Shown: positions 1 through 7,582, counted from the first letter of the stretch. The stretch: 11,691 bases of DNA from Pseudomonadota bacterium (GCA_022360105.1 JAKSDL010000704.1:1-11691); one strand, 5' to 3'. Notes: generated by a model from the letters alone, not told the origin. Program-made: numbers and translations.

Positions 1-918
1 CGTATCGCTGACGATAATTTCCAGTGCATCTTCCGATTCTTTTTCCTGCATGATGACTCTGAGTATCCCCTCTTCCTGGGACATCATCGCATGATAGGCA
101 TTGGTGCAAAGGTTGATCAATACCTGATAAATCTGGGTGGGGTCACAAAGAATCATCCCAACCGTGTCTTCGATATGCTGTTCAATCTGGATGGTGGTCG
201 GCAAAGATGAGCGTAGTAGTTTTAGGGCTTCCTTGATTATTGGCTGGACTAACAAAATCTGTCGTTCGCTTTTACTTTTTCTGCTGAATGTCAGTATCTG
301 CTGCACCAGATCTTTAGCTCGATAAGCCGCTTGGAGAGCATTGGACATATTTTTGATCGAACGGTCGGATTCCGGAAGCCTTTTTTTGACAATCTGGATG
401 CTGCCCATGATTTGGAAAAGCAAATTATTGAAATCATGAGCAATACCGCCGGCCAGTGTTCCTAATGACTCCATCTTTTGAGCTTGAAACAATTGTTGCT
501 GGAGCTTTTTTCTCTCCTCTTCGGCAAATCGTTTTTCGGCTTCCACACGAGCGACATGAAGGGCAATGTCGATATTGATCTCCAGTTCCTTGTCCTGAAC
601 CGGTTTCAACAAGTAGCCGTAAGGCAGGGTTTTTTTTGCCCGTTTGATTTTATCTTCATCACTATAAGCAGTCATGAAGATAATTGGAACATCAAGCTTT
701 TCACGAATTTGTCCTGCCGCCTGAATACCATCCATACTTCCCTTTAACCTGATATCCATCAGAATCAATTCCGGTGATTCACGGAATGCAAAATCAATAG
801 CCTTTTCTCCGGTATCGGCAGTGCCCACGACATTATATCCCAGGTTTTCAAGGGTGTGTTTCAGTTTGAAGACAATGATAGCGTCATCTTCCACAACTAA
901 TATCTTGGTATCACTCAT
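1..918 (-). CDS. Hybrid response regulator / histidine kinase (REC-HisKA-HATPase), C-terminus outside window
   Basis: Reading down from an ATG at 916-918, 306 codons are open to the window edge. Residues 1-120 form a receiver domain: acidic pocket D11/D12, phospho-acceptor D55 (in LILMDIRLKG), T83 and K105 (in LLKPV). A charged helix (about 123-146) leads to the dimerisation/phosphotransfer helix with H161 in GGIAHDFNNLL, an H-box typical of NtrB-like and PAS-associated kinases. The ATPase domain starts with the N box (NLCTNA, 269-274) and is cut right at the G1 box (last residues VSDT, where the DxG motif would begin). The receiver comes before the kinase core, so it probably takes input phosphate or tunes the kinase rather than acting as a C-terminal relay. 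No membrane segment is seen, so it is likely cytoplasmic. The Shine-Dalgarno is weak. Any further C-terminal domain is unknown. The family call is firm, the signal is unknown. Confidence 0.93.
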   Translation of the reverse strand, partial: MSDTKILVVEDDAIIVFKLKHTLENLGYNVVGTADTGEKAIDFAFRESPELILMDIRLKGSMDGIQAAGQIREKLDVPIIFMTAYSDEDKIKRAKKTLPYGYLLKPVQDKELEINIDIALHVARVEAEKRFAEEERKKLQQQLFQAQKMESLGTLAGGIAHDFNNLLFQIMGSIQIVKKRLPESDRSIKNMSNALQAAYRAKDLVQQILTFSRKSKSERQILLVQPIIKEALKLLRSSLPTTIQIEQHIEDTVGMILCDPTQIYQVLINLCTNAYHAMMSQEEGILRVIMQEKESEDALEIIVSDT

Positions 919-977
919 CTCAGGGGCCTATACATGGAAACTAACCAACAACCAACATAAAATCTCAATAATATCAA

Positions 978-993
978 GCGCACAACTGTGCAC
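978..993. promoter_or_regulatory. Short dyad upstream of the hybrid kinase gene
   Basis: The sequence GCACA-AC-TGTGC (980-991) is a perfect 5-base inverted repeat with a 2-base centre. It is partly extended to 978-993 with one mismatch. It lies about 60 bases upstream of the hybrid kinase start at 918, where an operator or a leader hairpin could sit. No convincing -35/-10 pair was found around it, and a dyad this short can arise by chance. Confidence 0.2.
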
Positions 994-1122
994 CAGTCTA
1001 ACACCAAGGACCGTAAAAATCAATATTTAACAAAATGGCAGTGAATGCAACATTTGAATGTTCGTATTTCTGAACTGATTTCTATGCAGGACATCGTTGA
1101 TAAACAGATCGGGAAATGCCGT

Positions 1123-1168
1123 AAAAAAACCGGCCCCATGAATATACGGATTTATGTGGCCGGTTTTT
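1123..1168 (-). terminator. Intrinsic terminator for the MFS/RHH operon
   Basis: The arms CCGGCC (1130-1135) and GGCCGG (1158-1163) are flanked by an A-run on the left (1123-1129) and a T-run on the right (1164-1168), so the pairing extends to 11 bases. A few inner pairs (CAT 1137-1139 with ATG 1154-1156) tighten the loop. Read on the minus strand this is a GC-rich stem followed by seven U, 44 bases after the MFS stop codon. It may also work on the plus strand, but no plus-strand gene ends here. Confidence 0.8.
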
Positions 1169-1211
1169 ACAAAGGTAACGAGGAGGGGAACTAATGCAAA
1201 ATCCTTTGCGG

Positions 1212-2435
1212 TCAGGCTGGAACCTCAGAGGACATAGAGGAAATTGGCTGAACTTTTCTGGCAAAAATGACTGACAGCAACATGAGGCTCATTCCGGAAA
1301 TTGTCAGCAGATAACTCACGGCAAAATAATCCAACAAAAATCCGTAAATTAACATAGCCATCGGAATAGAGGCATCTCCCACTGAAAAAGCCACACCAAA
1401 CACCCGTCCTGCCATCTTATTGGGTGTGACCTGTTGCACAAGGGTTCGGAAGGCAGTCACTGCCAGAATAACTGATCCTCCATAGACAAAAAAAGGTACC
1501 AGGTAGAGGAATACAGATTCGGTTCCGTTAAAAACCAGCAGTGATATGGCAACATTAACCACACCAATGAAAAATACCGAAACAAATAAAGTGAACCTTT
1601 CTCGTTTGTGCATCAGATTTTTCACTCCAAAAACAAGGGATAGAAAGACCATTCCCAGGCCGAAAGCGGTCTGAATAAATCCCAGGTTTTGGACGGCGAC
1701 ACCTGTCATCACCTTGGCTAGAACCGGTGTGATTGTTTGAAATGAGCCAACAAAAAAATGGATCATCGCAATGAATCCTAACAAAGTTAATAACGATTTC
1801 TCTTTAATGATGTAATGTATGCCTTCCTTTACATCGTCCACCAATCCGGAGGCTTTTGAGTGTTGTTTTTCTTCGGGAATAGTCAGGAACAATTCGCAGA
1901 CTCCGGAAATGATAAAAGATAGTCCGTTGAATACAAACACAAATAGATAACCGAATGCAGCTACCGAAATACCACCCAGGACAGGACCCAATACCGTTGA
2001 AATCCCCCTGATCAGCTGAGTTTGTGAGTTGGCCTTTGCCAGATTTTCCTGTTTTACGATTTGGGGAATTACCGCAGGGATACAGGGATTGAAAAAAGCA
2101 GTGCTGATAGAAAGCAAAACCTGGGCGATGATGATCCAGACCAGTGCAACCTGATCAAAATAAAAAAGCAGGGATAATCCAAGGACGATGCCCCCCCTGA
2201 TGAGATCTGTGGCTACGATAATCCATTTTCTGCTGTACCTGTCCACAATTGCTCCAGCCAATACCCCACTGACTACTTCGGGGAACAACGAACAAAACAG
2301 CACAATGCCCATCATCGAAGCCGACTGGGTTGCTTCCAGAACCCAAAAAGAAAGTGCCAGCAGGTAAAATTTGTCTCCAAGCTGGGAAACCAGCTGTCCA
2401 CTTAGCAGAATTGCCAGATTTTTATTTAACCTCAT
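1212..2435 (-). CDS. MFS transporter, MFS_3 / EntS-MefA-like exporter
   Basis: 407 residues, the usual length of a 12-helix major facilitator. Hydrophobic segments run through the whole protein, with a short charged loop near residues 190-205 where the two six-helix halves join. The motif-A loop after helix 2 is visible as GVLAGAIVDRYSRK (57-70). The second-half equivalent, NKMAGRVFG, lies in the C-terminal half. Overall pattern and length resemble the EntS / macrolide-efflux branch of drug or siderophore exporters, so proton-coupled export across the inner membrane is the likely role. The substrate cannot be read. The start is supported by a GAGG seven bases upstream and by an ATGA overlap with the stop codon of the small upstream gene, implying translational coupling. 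The gene is followed by a strong terminator. Confidence 0.88.
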   Translation of the reverse strand: MRLNKNLAILLSGQLVSQLGDKFYLLALSFWVLEATQSASMMGIVLFCSLFPEVVSGVLAGAIVDRYSRKWIIVATDLIRGGIVLGLSLLFYFDQVALVWIIIAQVLLSISTAFFNPCIPAVIPQIVKQENLAKANSQTQLIRGISTVLGPVLGGISVAAFGYLFVFVFNGLSFIISGVCELFLTIPEEKQHSKASGLVDDVKEGIHYIIKEKSLLTLLGFIAMIHFFVGSFQTITPVLAKVMTGVAVQNLGFIQTAFGLGMVFLSLVFGVKNLMHKRERFTLFVSVFFIGVVNVAISLLVFNGTESVFLYLVPFFVYGGSVILAVTAFRTLVQQVTPNKMAGRVFGVAFSVGDASIPMAMLIYGFLLDYFAVSYLLTISGMSLMLLSVIFARKVQPISSMSSEVPA

Positions 2436-2689
2436 TCGTTTGCCTCGATTAACTTGTGTGAATGTGATGAATCCAAATCCAGTCCGTAAATCTTCTTAAT
2501 ATCCCCTATGCGCTCGATCATCTCTTTGCTGAACGGGGCTTTTCCATCAAACGCATGGAGTACGATACCTTCTATCAAATCGCCAAGCGACATTTCCAAA
2601 TACTCTGCCAGTGCTTTCAGCACTTTTACCAATCGCTTTTCTATCCTCATGCCTGTTTGAATTCGTTCAACCTTGAGTGTTCCCGCCAT
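2432..2689 (-). CDS. Small ribbon-helix-helix-like protein, probable regulator of the MFS exporter
   Basis: 85 residues. The N-terminal half has the pattern of a ribbon-helix-helix DNA-binding protein (Arc/MetJ/CopG fold): a strand around VERIQTGMRI (7-16), helix A around EKRLVKVLKALAEYL, a turn with SLGD, and helix B DLIEGIVLHAF. The C-terminal third is a charged tail. The start has a good Shine-Dalgarno, AGGAG four bases before the ATG. The stop overlaps the MFS start by four bases (ATGA), so the two genes form one transcript. What is seen is the fold-like pattern and coupling. That it represses its own operon is inferred from the arrangement, which is common for small regulators beside efflux genes. 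RHH proteins act as dimers and bind tandem sites, and such repeats are found upstream (2716-2748). It could instead be an uncharacterised small helical protein. Confidence 0.7.
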   Translation of the reverse strand: MAGTLKVERIQTGMRIEKRLVKVLKALAEYLEMSLGDLIEGIVLHAFDGKAPFSKEMIERIGDIKKIYGLDLDSSHSHKLIEANE

Positions 2690-2715
2690 GTTGCTCCTGA
2701 AAGGTTAGGTGGTTA

Positions 2716-2748
2716 TTAGCTATTGATTTGAAATAATTTAGCTTTGAT
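2716..2748 (-). promoter_or_regulatory. Candidate tandem operator for the RHH regulator
   Basis: Two direct repeats on the plus strand, TTAGCTATTGAT (2716-2727) and TTAGCTTTGAT (2738-2748), differ by a single base deletion and start 22 bases apart, about two helical turns. They lie between the candidate promoter (2754-2782) and the regulator start at 2689, where binding would block transcription. RHH proteins often bind such tandem sites. The match to this protein is inference. Confidence 0.35.
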
Positions 2749-2753
2749 GGCTT

Positions 2754-2782
2754 GTTATGCCTTTTAGATGGACCTGAACCAA
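2754..2782 (-). promoter_or_regulatory. Candidate sigma-70 promoter for the RHH-MFS operon
   Basis: On the minus strand, TTGGTT (2782-2777) and CATAAC (2759-2754) are separated by exactly 17 bases. They match three of six and four of six consensus positions, so the call rests mostly on spacing and on the position just upstream of the tandem repeats. Transcription would begin near 2747, inside the putative operator. Confidence 0.3.
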
Positions 2783-2872
2783 TAACGTTTCCTTAAGAAA
2801 ATCAAGAACCATAGTTATCCGGAAAGATAGTAACAAGTCTGTCAGAGCCGCGAGGGTTGTTTATTCGAAACT

Positions 2873-2942
2873 ATAGGTTTCTCCTCTTTCTTTCCCTGTT
2901 GCGGAGTTTGGAACCTATCCGGGCTAATCCCCGAATGGATAG
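2873..2942. repeat. Two overlapping, mutually exclusive hairpins
   Basis: Hairpin A pairs ATAGGTTTC (2873-2881) with GGAACCTAT (2910-2918): eight Watson-Crick pairs and one G-T pair. An alternative inner pairing uses CTCC with GGAG (2903-2906). Hairpin B pairs CTATCC (2915-2920) with GGATAG (2937-2942), with an inner CGGG/CCCG stem. The two share CTAT at 2915-2918, so only one can form at a time. They could be part of a structured RNA or of a repeated palindromic element. Expression is unknown. Confidence 0.4.
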
Positions 2943-2949
2943 CACAGCA

Positions 2950-2973
2950 GTAGCCAGCGGTGTTAACCGCTGG
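2950..2973 (+). repeat. REP-like hairpin with GTAG tetranucleotide
   Basis: CCAGCGGT (2954-2961) and ACCGCTGG (2966-2973) form a perfect 8-base stem with the 4-base loop GTTA, immediately preceded by GTAG (2950-2953). A GTAG followed by a hairpin is the hallmark of REP elements mobilised by REP-associated (RAYT, IS200-like) tyrosine transposases. Only one clear copy is in this window, so repetitiveness is not shown. Confidence 0.45.
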
Positions 2974-3069
2974 AGGCGATACCATATTCCAATTGAGTCC
3001 TTTAGAAGCGATACCGGTGTCTTTCAACCTACCAATTTGGTCATCTACCCAAAATTTTCTTGTACTCCC

Positions 3070-3120
3070 AATCGGGCTTCACCGATTAACTTGTGGCCTG
3101 AACGTCGAAGAGGATTCAGG
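3070..3120. repeat. Two further hairpins in the same gap
   Basis: AATCGG (3070-3075) pairs with CCGATT (3082-3087) over a 6-base loop. CCTGAA (3097-3102) pairs with TTCAGG (3115-3120) over a 12-base loop. They lie close to the REP-like hairpin and add to the impression of a structured, non-coding 250-base stretch. The rest of the gap (about 2974-3069 and 3121-3161) shows only a small ACCAA-T-TTGGT dyad and no gene. Confidence 0.35.
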
Positions 3121-3161
3121 AATGCATGTTATAAATTTACTTTGGTACACTGGTAACATTC

Positions 3162-3202
3162 TGTCAAACAAAAGACCCTTTGACAATTTAACGTATTAAA
3201 TT
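3162..3202 (-). repeat. Two adjacent inverted repeats behind the PAS kinase gene
   Basis: TGTCAAA (3162-3168) and TTTGACA (3179-3185) form a perfect 7-base inverted repeat. AATTTAA (3185-3191) and TTAAATT (3196-3202) form a second, sharing one base with the first. They start nine bases after the kinase stop codon (3211, minus strand). They could slow or end transcription, but the second stem is all A-T and no clean U-run follows, so this is not a standard intrinsic terminator. Confidence 0.3.
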
Positions 3203-3210
3203 AAAAGACG

Positions 3211-5199
3211 TTACGTGGAAGCGGTTTGCTGGTAGGGCAATTTGAAATGGACAATGGTGCCGCCGCCGGGGTTTGGTTCAGCCCAAATCTCACCATGGTG
3301 AAGGTCGATAATTTGTTTACAGATAGCCAATCCCAAACCGGTACCCCCTGCACCGCTTTTGGTCTTGCTGCTCTGCACGAACTTTTCGAAAACCAATCCG
3401 ATCTCGTTTTCAGGAATACCGATTCCTTCATCCTGAATCGAGACCCTTAAGGCTTCAACCGGATGGGAGTTTAAATCCAGCCGGTCTTTGCCAAAGAGCA
3501 CGCGAATGGTTTTGTTTGGAGTAGAGTATTGAATAGCATTGGCCAAAAGATTCTGTAACACCTGGGAAAGCTTATATTGATCACATTCAAGATTTGTAGA
3601 GACATTTTCAAGATTGGAAATGATCAGGGTGAGTTCTTTTTCCCGCATGCTTTCCTTAAAGATTCGTTCCACCTCCCGTACGGATTCTTTGAGATCTGCC
3701 CGAAATACTTCCATGTTCATCTTCCCCAACTCCAATTTGGACAAATCCAACAGATCATTCAACAGAAACATGAGTCGCTCCCCGGTTTTTCGAATCTGGC
3801 TGAAATAATGCTTCAGTTTCTCTTTGGATGATAAGTCAAACTTGGTCACTCCAAATTTAGAGTAATTCAGAATATGGTGCATCGGCGTGCGGAGTTCGTG
3901 CGAAATATTTGCCAGAAACTCGCTTTTAGCCTGATTCGCTATTTCAGCCTGCTGTTTGGCCTCTTCCAGGTCCCTTGTTCGTTCCTTGATCTTTTCTTCC
4001 AGTTGCCCCTGGTGATCCTTCAGTTCGCGCTCTGCCCTTTTCATGAAGGTAATATCAGTCAACACCACAATGACCTCCCAATCGCCACTGCTTCTAAAAA
4101 CAGGTGAACCGGAGGCCAGCATGGCCACATCCATTCTGTCCTTTTTGGTCAGAGAAATTTCAATCATATCTGAAAAACGATTCCCGCTAACTTCGAGCAG
4201 ATGAATCATTTTTGCACGGTTTTGAAGGGTAAAGAGTTTGGAAAAGCTCTGATTGATCAATTCATGTTCCTCATAGCCTGACATACTGCAAAGCTTCGCA
4301 TTGGCAAATATGATTTCTCTTTCCTGGTTAATAATAAACACACCTTCATTCATGCGAGACACCAAAGTGCGATACTTTTCTTCGCTTTCCAAAAGCGAAT
4401 GTTCGGCCTGCTCTCTTTCCTGAATTTCGGTTCTTAATTTTTTGTAGGATTCCAGTAACTCGCTATGCTTTGAATCGAGCGATTCCGCGACCGATTGTTG
4501 TTTTTCCAGGGCTGTCTGTAAGCCATTCAATATGGTGTTAATTGCCAGAATTGCCAGTGTATCCAATAACAGAAAATTCAGGGCAATCACTAACCATAAA
4601 AACATAGGCCAGTCGATTGCTTCGCCCCAGTCGAATAAATTCAGAGATATGAATACCCCAGAGATTCCAATTGTTAAAAGATTTATGGATAATGCAGCAA
4701 AGGCAGCCTGTTTTCCCAGCAACAGGGCGGCAAGAATTGGAAAGAAAAACAACCAGATCGGTCCTGCGCCAAAGGGACCTACTACGGCAAAAAGAACGAC
4801 TCCCAGTGCGAAGAACAGAAATACCATGCTGTAGGCCCGAACAGCAAAGGGAACAGAACGTTTAACACCGAGAAAAACGACCCAGGTATAGACAAGAGTA
4901 TCCACAATGGCGATACTCCACTTTTCAACCACAATGGAAAGCCAGACACTAGGCCAGTACACAAAAAAGCCCAAAGTAAAACTGACCAGAATAATCACCA
5001 AAAGGATTCTATCCTGCCAATAGCGAATACCATCTTCAGGCTTAAATTCAACCGAAGTGGTATGCCTTTGAACGAAATCAAGAATTCGTGACGTGAATTT
5101 TGGAGATTTATCCGTGTTCATAACATTTTGCTGAACAGCTGCCTGCCTGAAAAAACCAGGCAAACGATCGATTTCAGTTTGGACCTGTCCGGCTTGCAT
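3211..5199 (-). CDS. Membrane-bound PAS sensor histidine kinase
   Basis: 662 residues. After a 60-residue cytoplasmic-looking start come about six hydrophobic segments (roughly 64-84, 92-112, 122-141, 147-162, 165-187, 200-224). This integral sensor module is not one I can assign to a named family. A coiled coil (about 228-275), a PAS domain (about 275-385, ending in VLTDIT) and a second coiled coil (386-425) lead to the kinase core. The core has the H box NISHELRTPM with H434, N box NLLANA (550-555), G1 DEGIGIP (590-596), F box FEKF (604-607) and G2 GGTGLGLA (618-625). All catalytic boxes are intact. It ends there, with no receiver, so the partner regulator is elsewhere. The start at 5199 has only a weak GGA-type ribosome site. 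An in-frame ATG at 5121 (residue 27) is possible but has none. Confidence 0.93.
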   Translation of the reverse strand: MQAGQVQTEIDRLPGFFRQAAVQQNVMNTDKSPKFTSRILDFVQRHTTSVEFKPEDGIRYWQDRILLVIILVSFTLGFFVYWPSVWLSIVVEKWSIAIVDTLVYTWVVFLGVKRSVPFAVRAYSMVFLFFALGVVLFAVVGPFGAGPIWLFFFPILAALLLGKQAAFAALSINLLTIGISGVFISLNLFDWGEAIDWPMFLWLVIALNFLLLDTLAILAINTILNGLQTALEKQQSVAESLDSKHSELLESYKKLRTEIQEREQAEHSLLESEEKYRTLVSRMNEGVFIINQEREIIFANAKLCSMSGYEEHELINQSFSKLFTLQNRAKMIHLLEVSGNRFSDMIEISLTKKDRMDVAMLASGSPVFRSSGDWEVIVVLTDITFMKRAERELKDHQGQLEEKIKERTRDLEEAKQQAEIANQAKSEFLANISHELRTPMHHILNYSKFGVTKFDLSSKEKLKHYFSQIRKTGERLMFLLNDLLDLSKLELGKMNMEVFRADLKESVREVERIFKESMREKELTLIISNLENVSTNLECDQYKLSQVLQNLLANAIQYSTPNKTIRVLFGKDRLDLNSHPVEALRVSIQDEGIGIPENEIGLVFEKFVQSSKTKSGAGGTGLGLAICKQIIDLHHGEIWAEPNPGGGTIVHFKLPYQQTAST

Positions 5200-5247
5200 G
5201 GCGTCTTTTCCGGATTGACGCCTTCTTTAGTGACGGCTATAACTTGT

Positions 5248-5277
5248 ATTATATTAAAACATTATCAGTTATTCTAA
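5248..5277 (-). promoter_or_regulatory. Candidate promoter for the PAS kinase gene
   Basis: On the minus strand a perfect TATAAT (5253-5248) is preceded, after 18 bases, by TTAGAA (5277-5272), a weak -35 matching three of six positions. It lies about 50 bases upstream of the kinase ATG in the AT-rich divergent region shared with gpt. The opposite-strand promoter for gpt must lie within the same 100 bases but has no clear -35/-10 pair. Confidence 0.35.
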
Positions 5278-5300
5278 CAAACAACCCGGATATTCTATAA

Positions 5301-5783
5301 ATGACTACAATCAAGAACGCCCGATTTCAGAGAGACTTTATTGTTTCCTGGGCCGAACTTCATCGGGATGCCAGAGCATTAGCCTGGAGACTTCTGGAAA
5401 AAGGACCTTGGAAAGGTATTGTTGCCATCACCAGGGGAGGTTTGGTACCTGCTGCCATAATCGCAAGAGAGCTGGAAGTCAGGCTGGTAGATACCATCTG
5501 CATCACCACTTATGAGGAGCAATCTCAAGGTGACTCAAACATTCTGAAAGGTTTTGAAGGGTCAGGAGAAGGTTTTTTATTGATTGATGATCTTGTTGAT
5601 ACGGGAACAACAGCTAAAATTGTTCGCGATCTGGTTCCAAAAGCCCATTTTGCCACCGTGTACGCAAAGCCTGCCGGAAAACCGTTGGTTGATACCTATA
5701 TTACGGAAGTAAGTCAGGATACCTGGATTCGGTTTCCCTGGGATATGGAGCTAGGCTATTCCCAACCAATCGCCATCCGCTAA
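5301..5783 (+). CDS. gpt: Xanthine-guanine phosphoribosyltransferase
   Basis: 160 residues, eight more than E. coli Gpt, with the extra length mainly at the N-terminus. The enzyme joins guanine or xanthine (and, less well, hypoxanthine) to PRPP to make the nucleotide, a purine-salvage step in the cytoplasm or at the inner membrane. Recognisable parts: the RGGLVP loop (45-50), the PRPP-binding loop [14 protein letters not shown] (92-105) with acidic D96/D97 and D100, the purine-contacting [10 protein letters not shown] stretch with K123, and the C-terminal [10 protein letters not shown] (140-149) that closes over the base. The line-up with E. coli Gpt, recalled from memory, is close along nearly all of its length. 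The ribosome site is weak (a GGA about ten bases upstream). It is divergent from the PAS kinase and overlaps the TPR gene tail to tail by four bases. Single-gene unit. Confidence 0.95.
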   Translation: MTTIKNARFQRDFIVSWAELHRDARALAWRLLEKGPWKGIVAITRGGLVPAAIIARELEVRLVDTICITTYEEQSQGDSNILKGFEGSGEGFLLIDDLVDTGTTAKIVRDLVPKAHFATVYAKPAGKPLVDTYITEVSQDTWIRFPWDMELGYSQPIAIR

Positions 5784-5808
5784 TCGTCCTCCTCTTTTTT
5801 TGGTTGGG
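5761..5808. repeat. 9-base inverted repeat spanning two convergent stop codons
   Basis: CCCAACCAA (5761-5769) and TTGGTTGGG (5800-5808) are exact inverted copies with a 30-base loop that holds the overlapping stop codons of gpt and the TPR gene. A run of seven T (5795-5801) overlaps the right arm. It might fold in both transcripts and help end them, since there is no space for a separate terminator. Both arms also encode a Gln-Pro pair in their own gene, so chance cannot be excluded. Confidence 0.35.
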
Positions 5809-7582
5809 CCGCATTCCATTGTACAATCAAATCTTGTAGTGCTCTTTTTTGATTAAATTTCTTATAAAGGTAAGAAAGGTACATAAAGACATCTTTGTCG
5901 ATACGCAGTTTGAAGGCTTCTTTGAAATCGTCGATGGCCTGCTGGAAGTTTTCCTTTTTCATTTGCTTCAGACCGTTCGCTATAAAATGTTTACGGACTG
6001 TTTCCTGATCTTTTGATTTTTCCTGGTCTGCCTCATATCTAAATTCCTCTTCTAATACGAATTCTTTTTTATGATCCCCTTGCATCTTGTAAGATTTCGC
6101 CGCTTTTTTCAGAACCTCTGGTGATCTGTCTATTTCCAAGGCTTTTTCATAATGTTCCGAAGCCTTGACATACTCACCAACATCATAAAATTCATCAGCT
6201 AAAAAGCAGAAATGATCTTGAATTTCCTTCAGTTTTATAATCGCAGTTTGTGAATCGGGATCAAGCCTGATCATATCTTTGAAAGGCTGAATGGCTTCGT
6301 TGTACCGATGGAGTGATATCAGAATTTCACCGATTTTTCCGAGGATTTCCACGCTATCTGTTTCGAGAGCTGCGATCTGGTATAATTTGAGGGCTCTTTT
6401 GAAATTGTTTTCCCGATAAAACTCCTTGGCTTTTTCCAGAACATCCACCAAATGGCAGGCCCCACCCAAATCATTTATTGCATGGGCCCCTTTAATCAAA
6501 TGAACCAAAGACAGCAACCGATTTCCCTGCTGGTGGTACAATAATCCCAGGTTGATATTCAGATAGCGATCATGCGGATCATTTTTTAGCAAATCCCTTA
6601 TTTCATCAACCGCCTGCCCGATGTTTCCGGATAAAGTGTGACTAAGTGCCACGATCATATCCAGGTAACGATAACCATAGCGTTCCGCTTTGAGTCTAAA
6701 AAAGGAATCAATTGCAAGATCAAGATCTTGTGGTTGAAACGCAGGATCAAGTTTGATTCGACCATGTTCATCCAATAAACTGTTCTTCTTAAAAACAAAC
6801 AACCCCAGGTTTAGGATATCCCACATAAACTGGTCTTTATCCCCGGCAGGAATCGACTGCCAATCTTGCTTCATTGCAGCCCTCAGCAAGCGAAGCACAT
6901 TGGGATGCTGAACGTCGTGTTCGATTTGAGCATTAACCTTGTCCTTAATGCGGTCTACCAGCAGATTCATCTTCTTGAAGTCGGGTTCTTCCTTTTGCAG
7001 GGTCTTTTTTAAAATAAGTTCCTGCAAACGTTCCACCTTTCCGAAAAATTGCTTCATATTCAACATTTCAGTCAGGTGGTTGATGATACCGGGATCACGG
7101 GGATAAGTGGATTTGGGAATTAAGTAGGCATTGTAACGAATGTAGGTTTTCAACAGCTTCGTCAAGGTGTCATCAAAACCCGGGACACGGGCCATGCTTG
7201 CCGCCAGGTTGAGCAGCGGAATCTCGTCCTTTTTATTCAATGCCAGGGCTTTTTTGTAGTATTCATTGGCCTTTTTCAATTCACCCAGTTTTCGATGAAT
7301 ATTGCCCATCCGGTTGGCCAGCCGGAAATCCCTGGTTTTGTATTTGATCAATACATTCCCCATGGTCAGGGCTTCCAAGGTTTTTCCTTCCTCATAATAG
7401 TCCCCGAATTGCTCTTCCAGCATCTCCAGGACACTTTCTCTTTCAACCTTGATTGCTGATTGTAATTCCTTGATGGCCAGGTCATGCTTATCATCATTAA
7501 GCAATTCCATGGCCTTCCAGAAATAGTTTTCCGCTCTCCTTGCAGTTTTGTCGTCAGATGATTTATCAAAAAACTCAAGCAT
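5780..7582 (-). CDS. TPR-repeat protein of unknown function
   Basis: 600 residues, no signal peptide or membrane segment, rich in Lys and Glu with an acidic tail (KKEEDD). Helical repeat pairs of TPR type are visible near 22-50, 85-118, 338-370, 382-412, 413-445, 459-490 and 536-566. The clearest carry the usual YYKKALALN or HYEKALEID pattern. The middle (about 135-335) is helical but not obviously TPR. TPR arrays are protein-binding scaffolds, and no catalytic motif is seen, so the partner is unknown. The start has AAGG about nine bases upstream. The gene converges on gpt with overlapping stops and is transcribed away from the SPFH/AAA-Lon genes, sharing their 468-base intergenic region. A role as adaptor for that module is possible, from position alone. 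It could equally be an independent protein. Confidence 0.85.
   Translation of the reverse strand: MLEFFDKSSDDKTARRAENYFWKAMELLNDDKHDLAIKELQSAIKVERESVLEMLEEQFGDYYEEGKTLEALTMGNVLIKYKTRDFRLANRMGNIHRKLGELKKANEYYKKALALNKKDEIPLLNLAASMARVPGFDDTLTKLLKTYIRYNAYLIPKSTYPRDPGIINHLTEMLNMKQFFGKVERLQELILKKTLQKEEPDFKKMNLLVDRIKDKVNAQIEHDVQHPNVLRLLRAAMKQDWQSIPAGDKDQFMWDILNLGLFVFKKNSLLDEHGRIKLDPAFQPQDLDLAIDSFFRLKAERYGYRYLDMIVALSHTLSGNIGQAVDEIRDLLKNDPHDRYLNINLGLLYHQQGNRLLSLVHLIKGAHAINDLGGACHLVDVLEKAKEFYRENNFKRALKLYQIAALETDSVEILGKIGEILISLHRYNEAIQPFKDMIRLDPDSQTAIIKLKEIQDHFCFLADEFYDVGEYVKASEHYEKALEIDRSPEVLKKAAKSYKMQGDHKKEFVLEEEFRYEADQEKSKDQETVRKHFIANGLKQMKKENFQQAIDDFKEAFKLRIDKDVFMYLSYLYKKFNQKRALQDLIVQWNAAQPKKEEDD

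Larger units (their letters stand above)
2830..3166. repeat. Near-identical short direct repeats bracketing a hairpin-rich segment
   Basis: GTAACAAGTCTGTCA (2830-2844) and GTAACATTCTGTCA (3153-3166) differ by one substitution and one indel. Between them lies the hairpin cluster, with no convincing gene. They might be boundaries of a small inserted element or an old duplication. No transposase is present. Confidence 0.3.

Noticed and set aside
478..747. 89-codon plus-strand frame
   Set aside because: Antisense to the hybrid kinase, whose receiver and H-box motifs read without interruption on the minus strand.
1082..1264. 60-codon minus-strand frame at the end of the MFS gene
   Set aside because: It overlaps the MFS gene in another frame and runs through the intrinsic terminator.
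2842..3027. 61-codon minus-strand frame in the same gap
   Set aside because: No recognisable protein and no ribosome site. Its openness is explained by the same structured segment.
2857..3156. 99-codon plus-strand reading frame (TTG start) across the hairpin-rich gap
   Set aside because: It has no usable ribosome site and no family-like pattern. It is overlapped by other open frames on both strands and crosses several inverted repeats, so it looks like non-coding structured sequence.
3185..3202. AT-only hairpin as an intrinsic terminator for the PAS kinase
   Set aside because: The stem has no G-C pairs apart from the loop region and no U-run follows on the minus strand. It was kept only as an inverted repeat.
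5119..5121. Alternative ATG start for the PAS kinase at residue 27
   Set aside because: No Shine-Dalgarno precedes it. The longer frame has at least a weak one, though the shorter start cannot be fully excluded.
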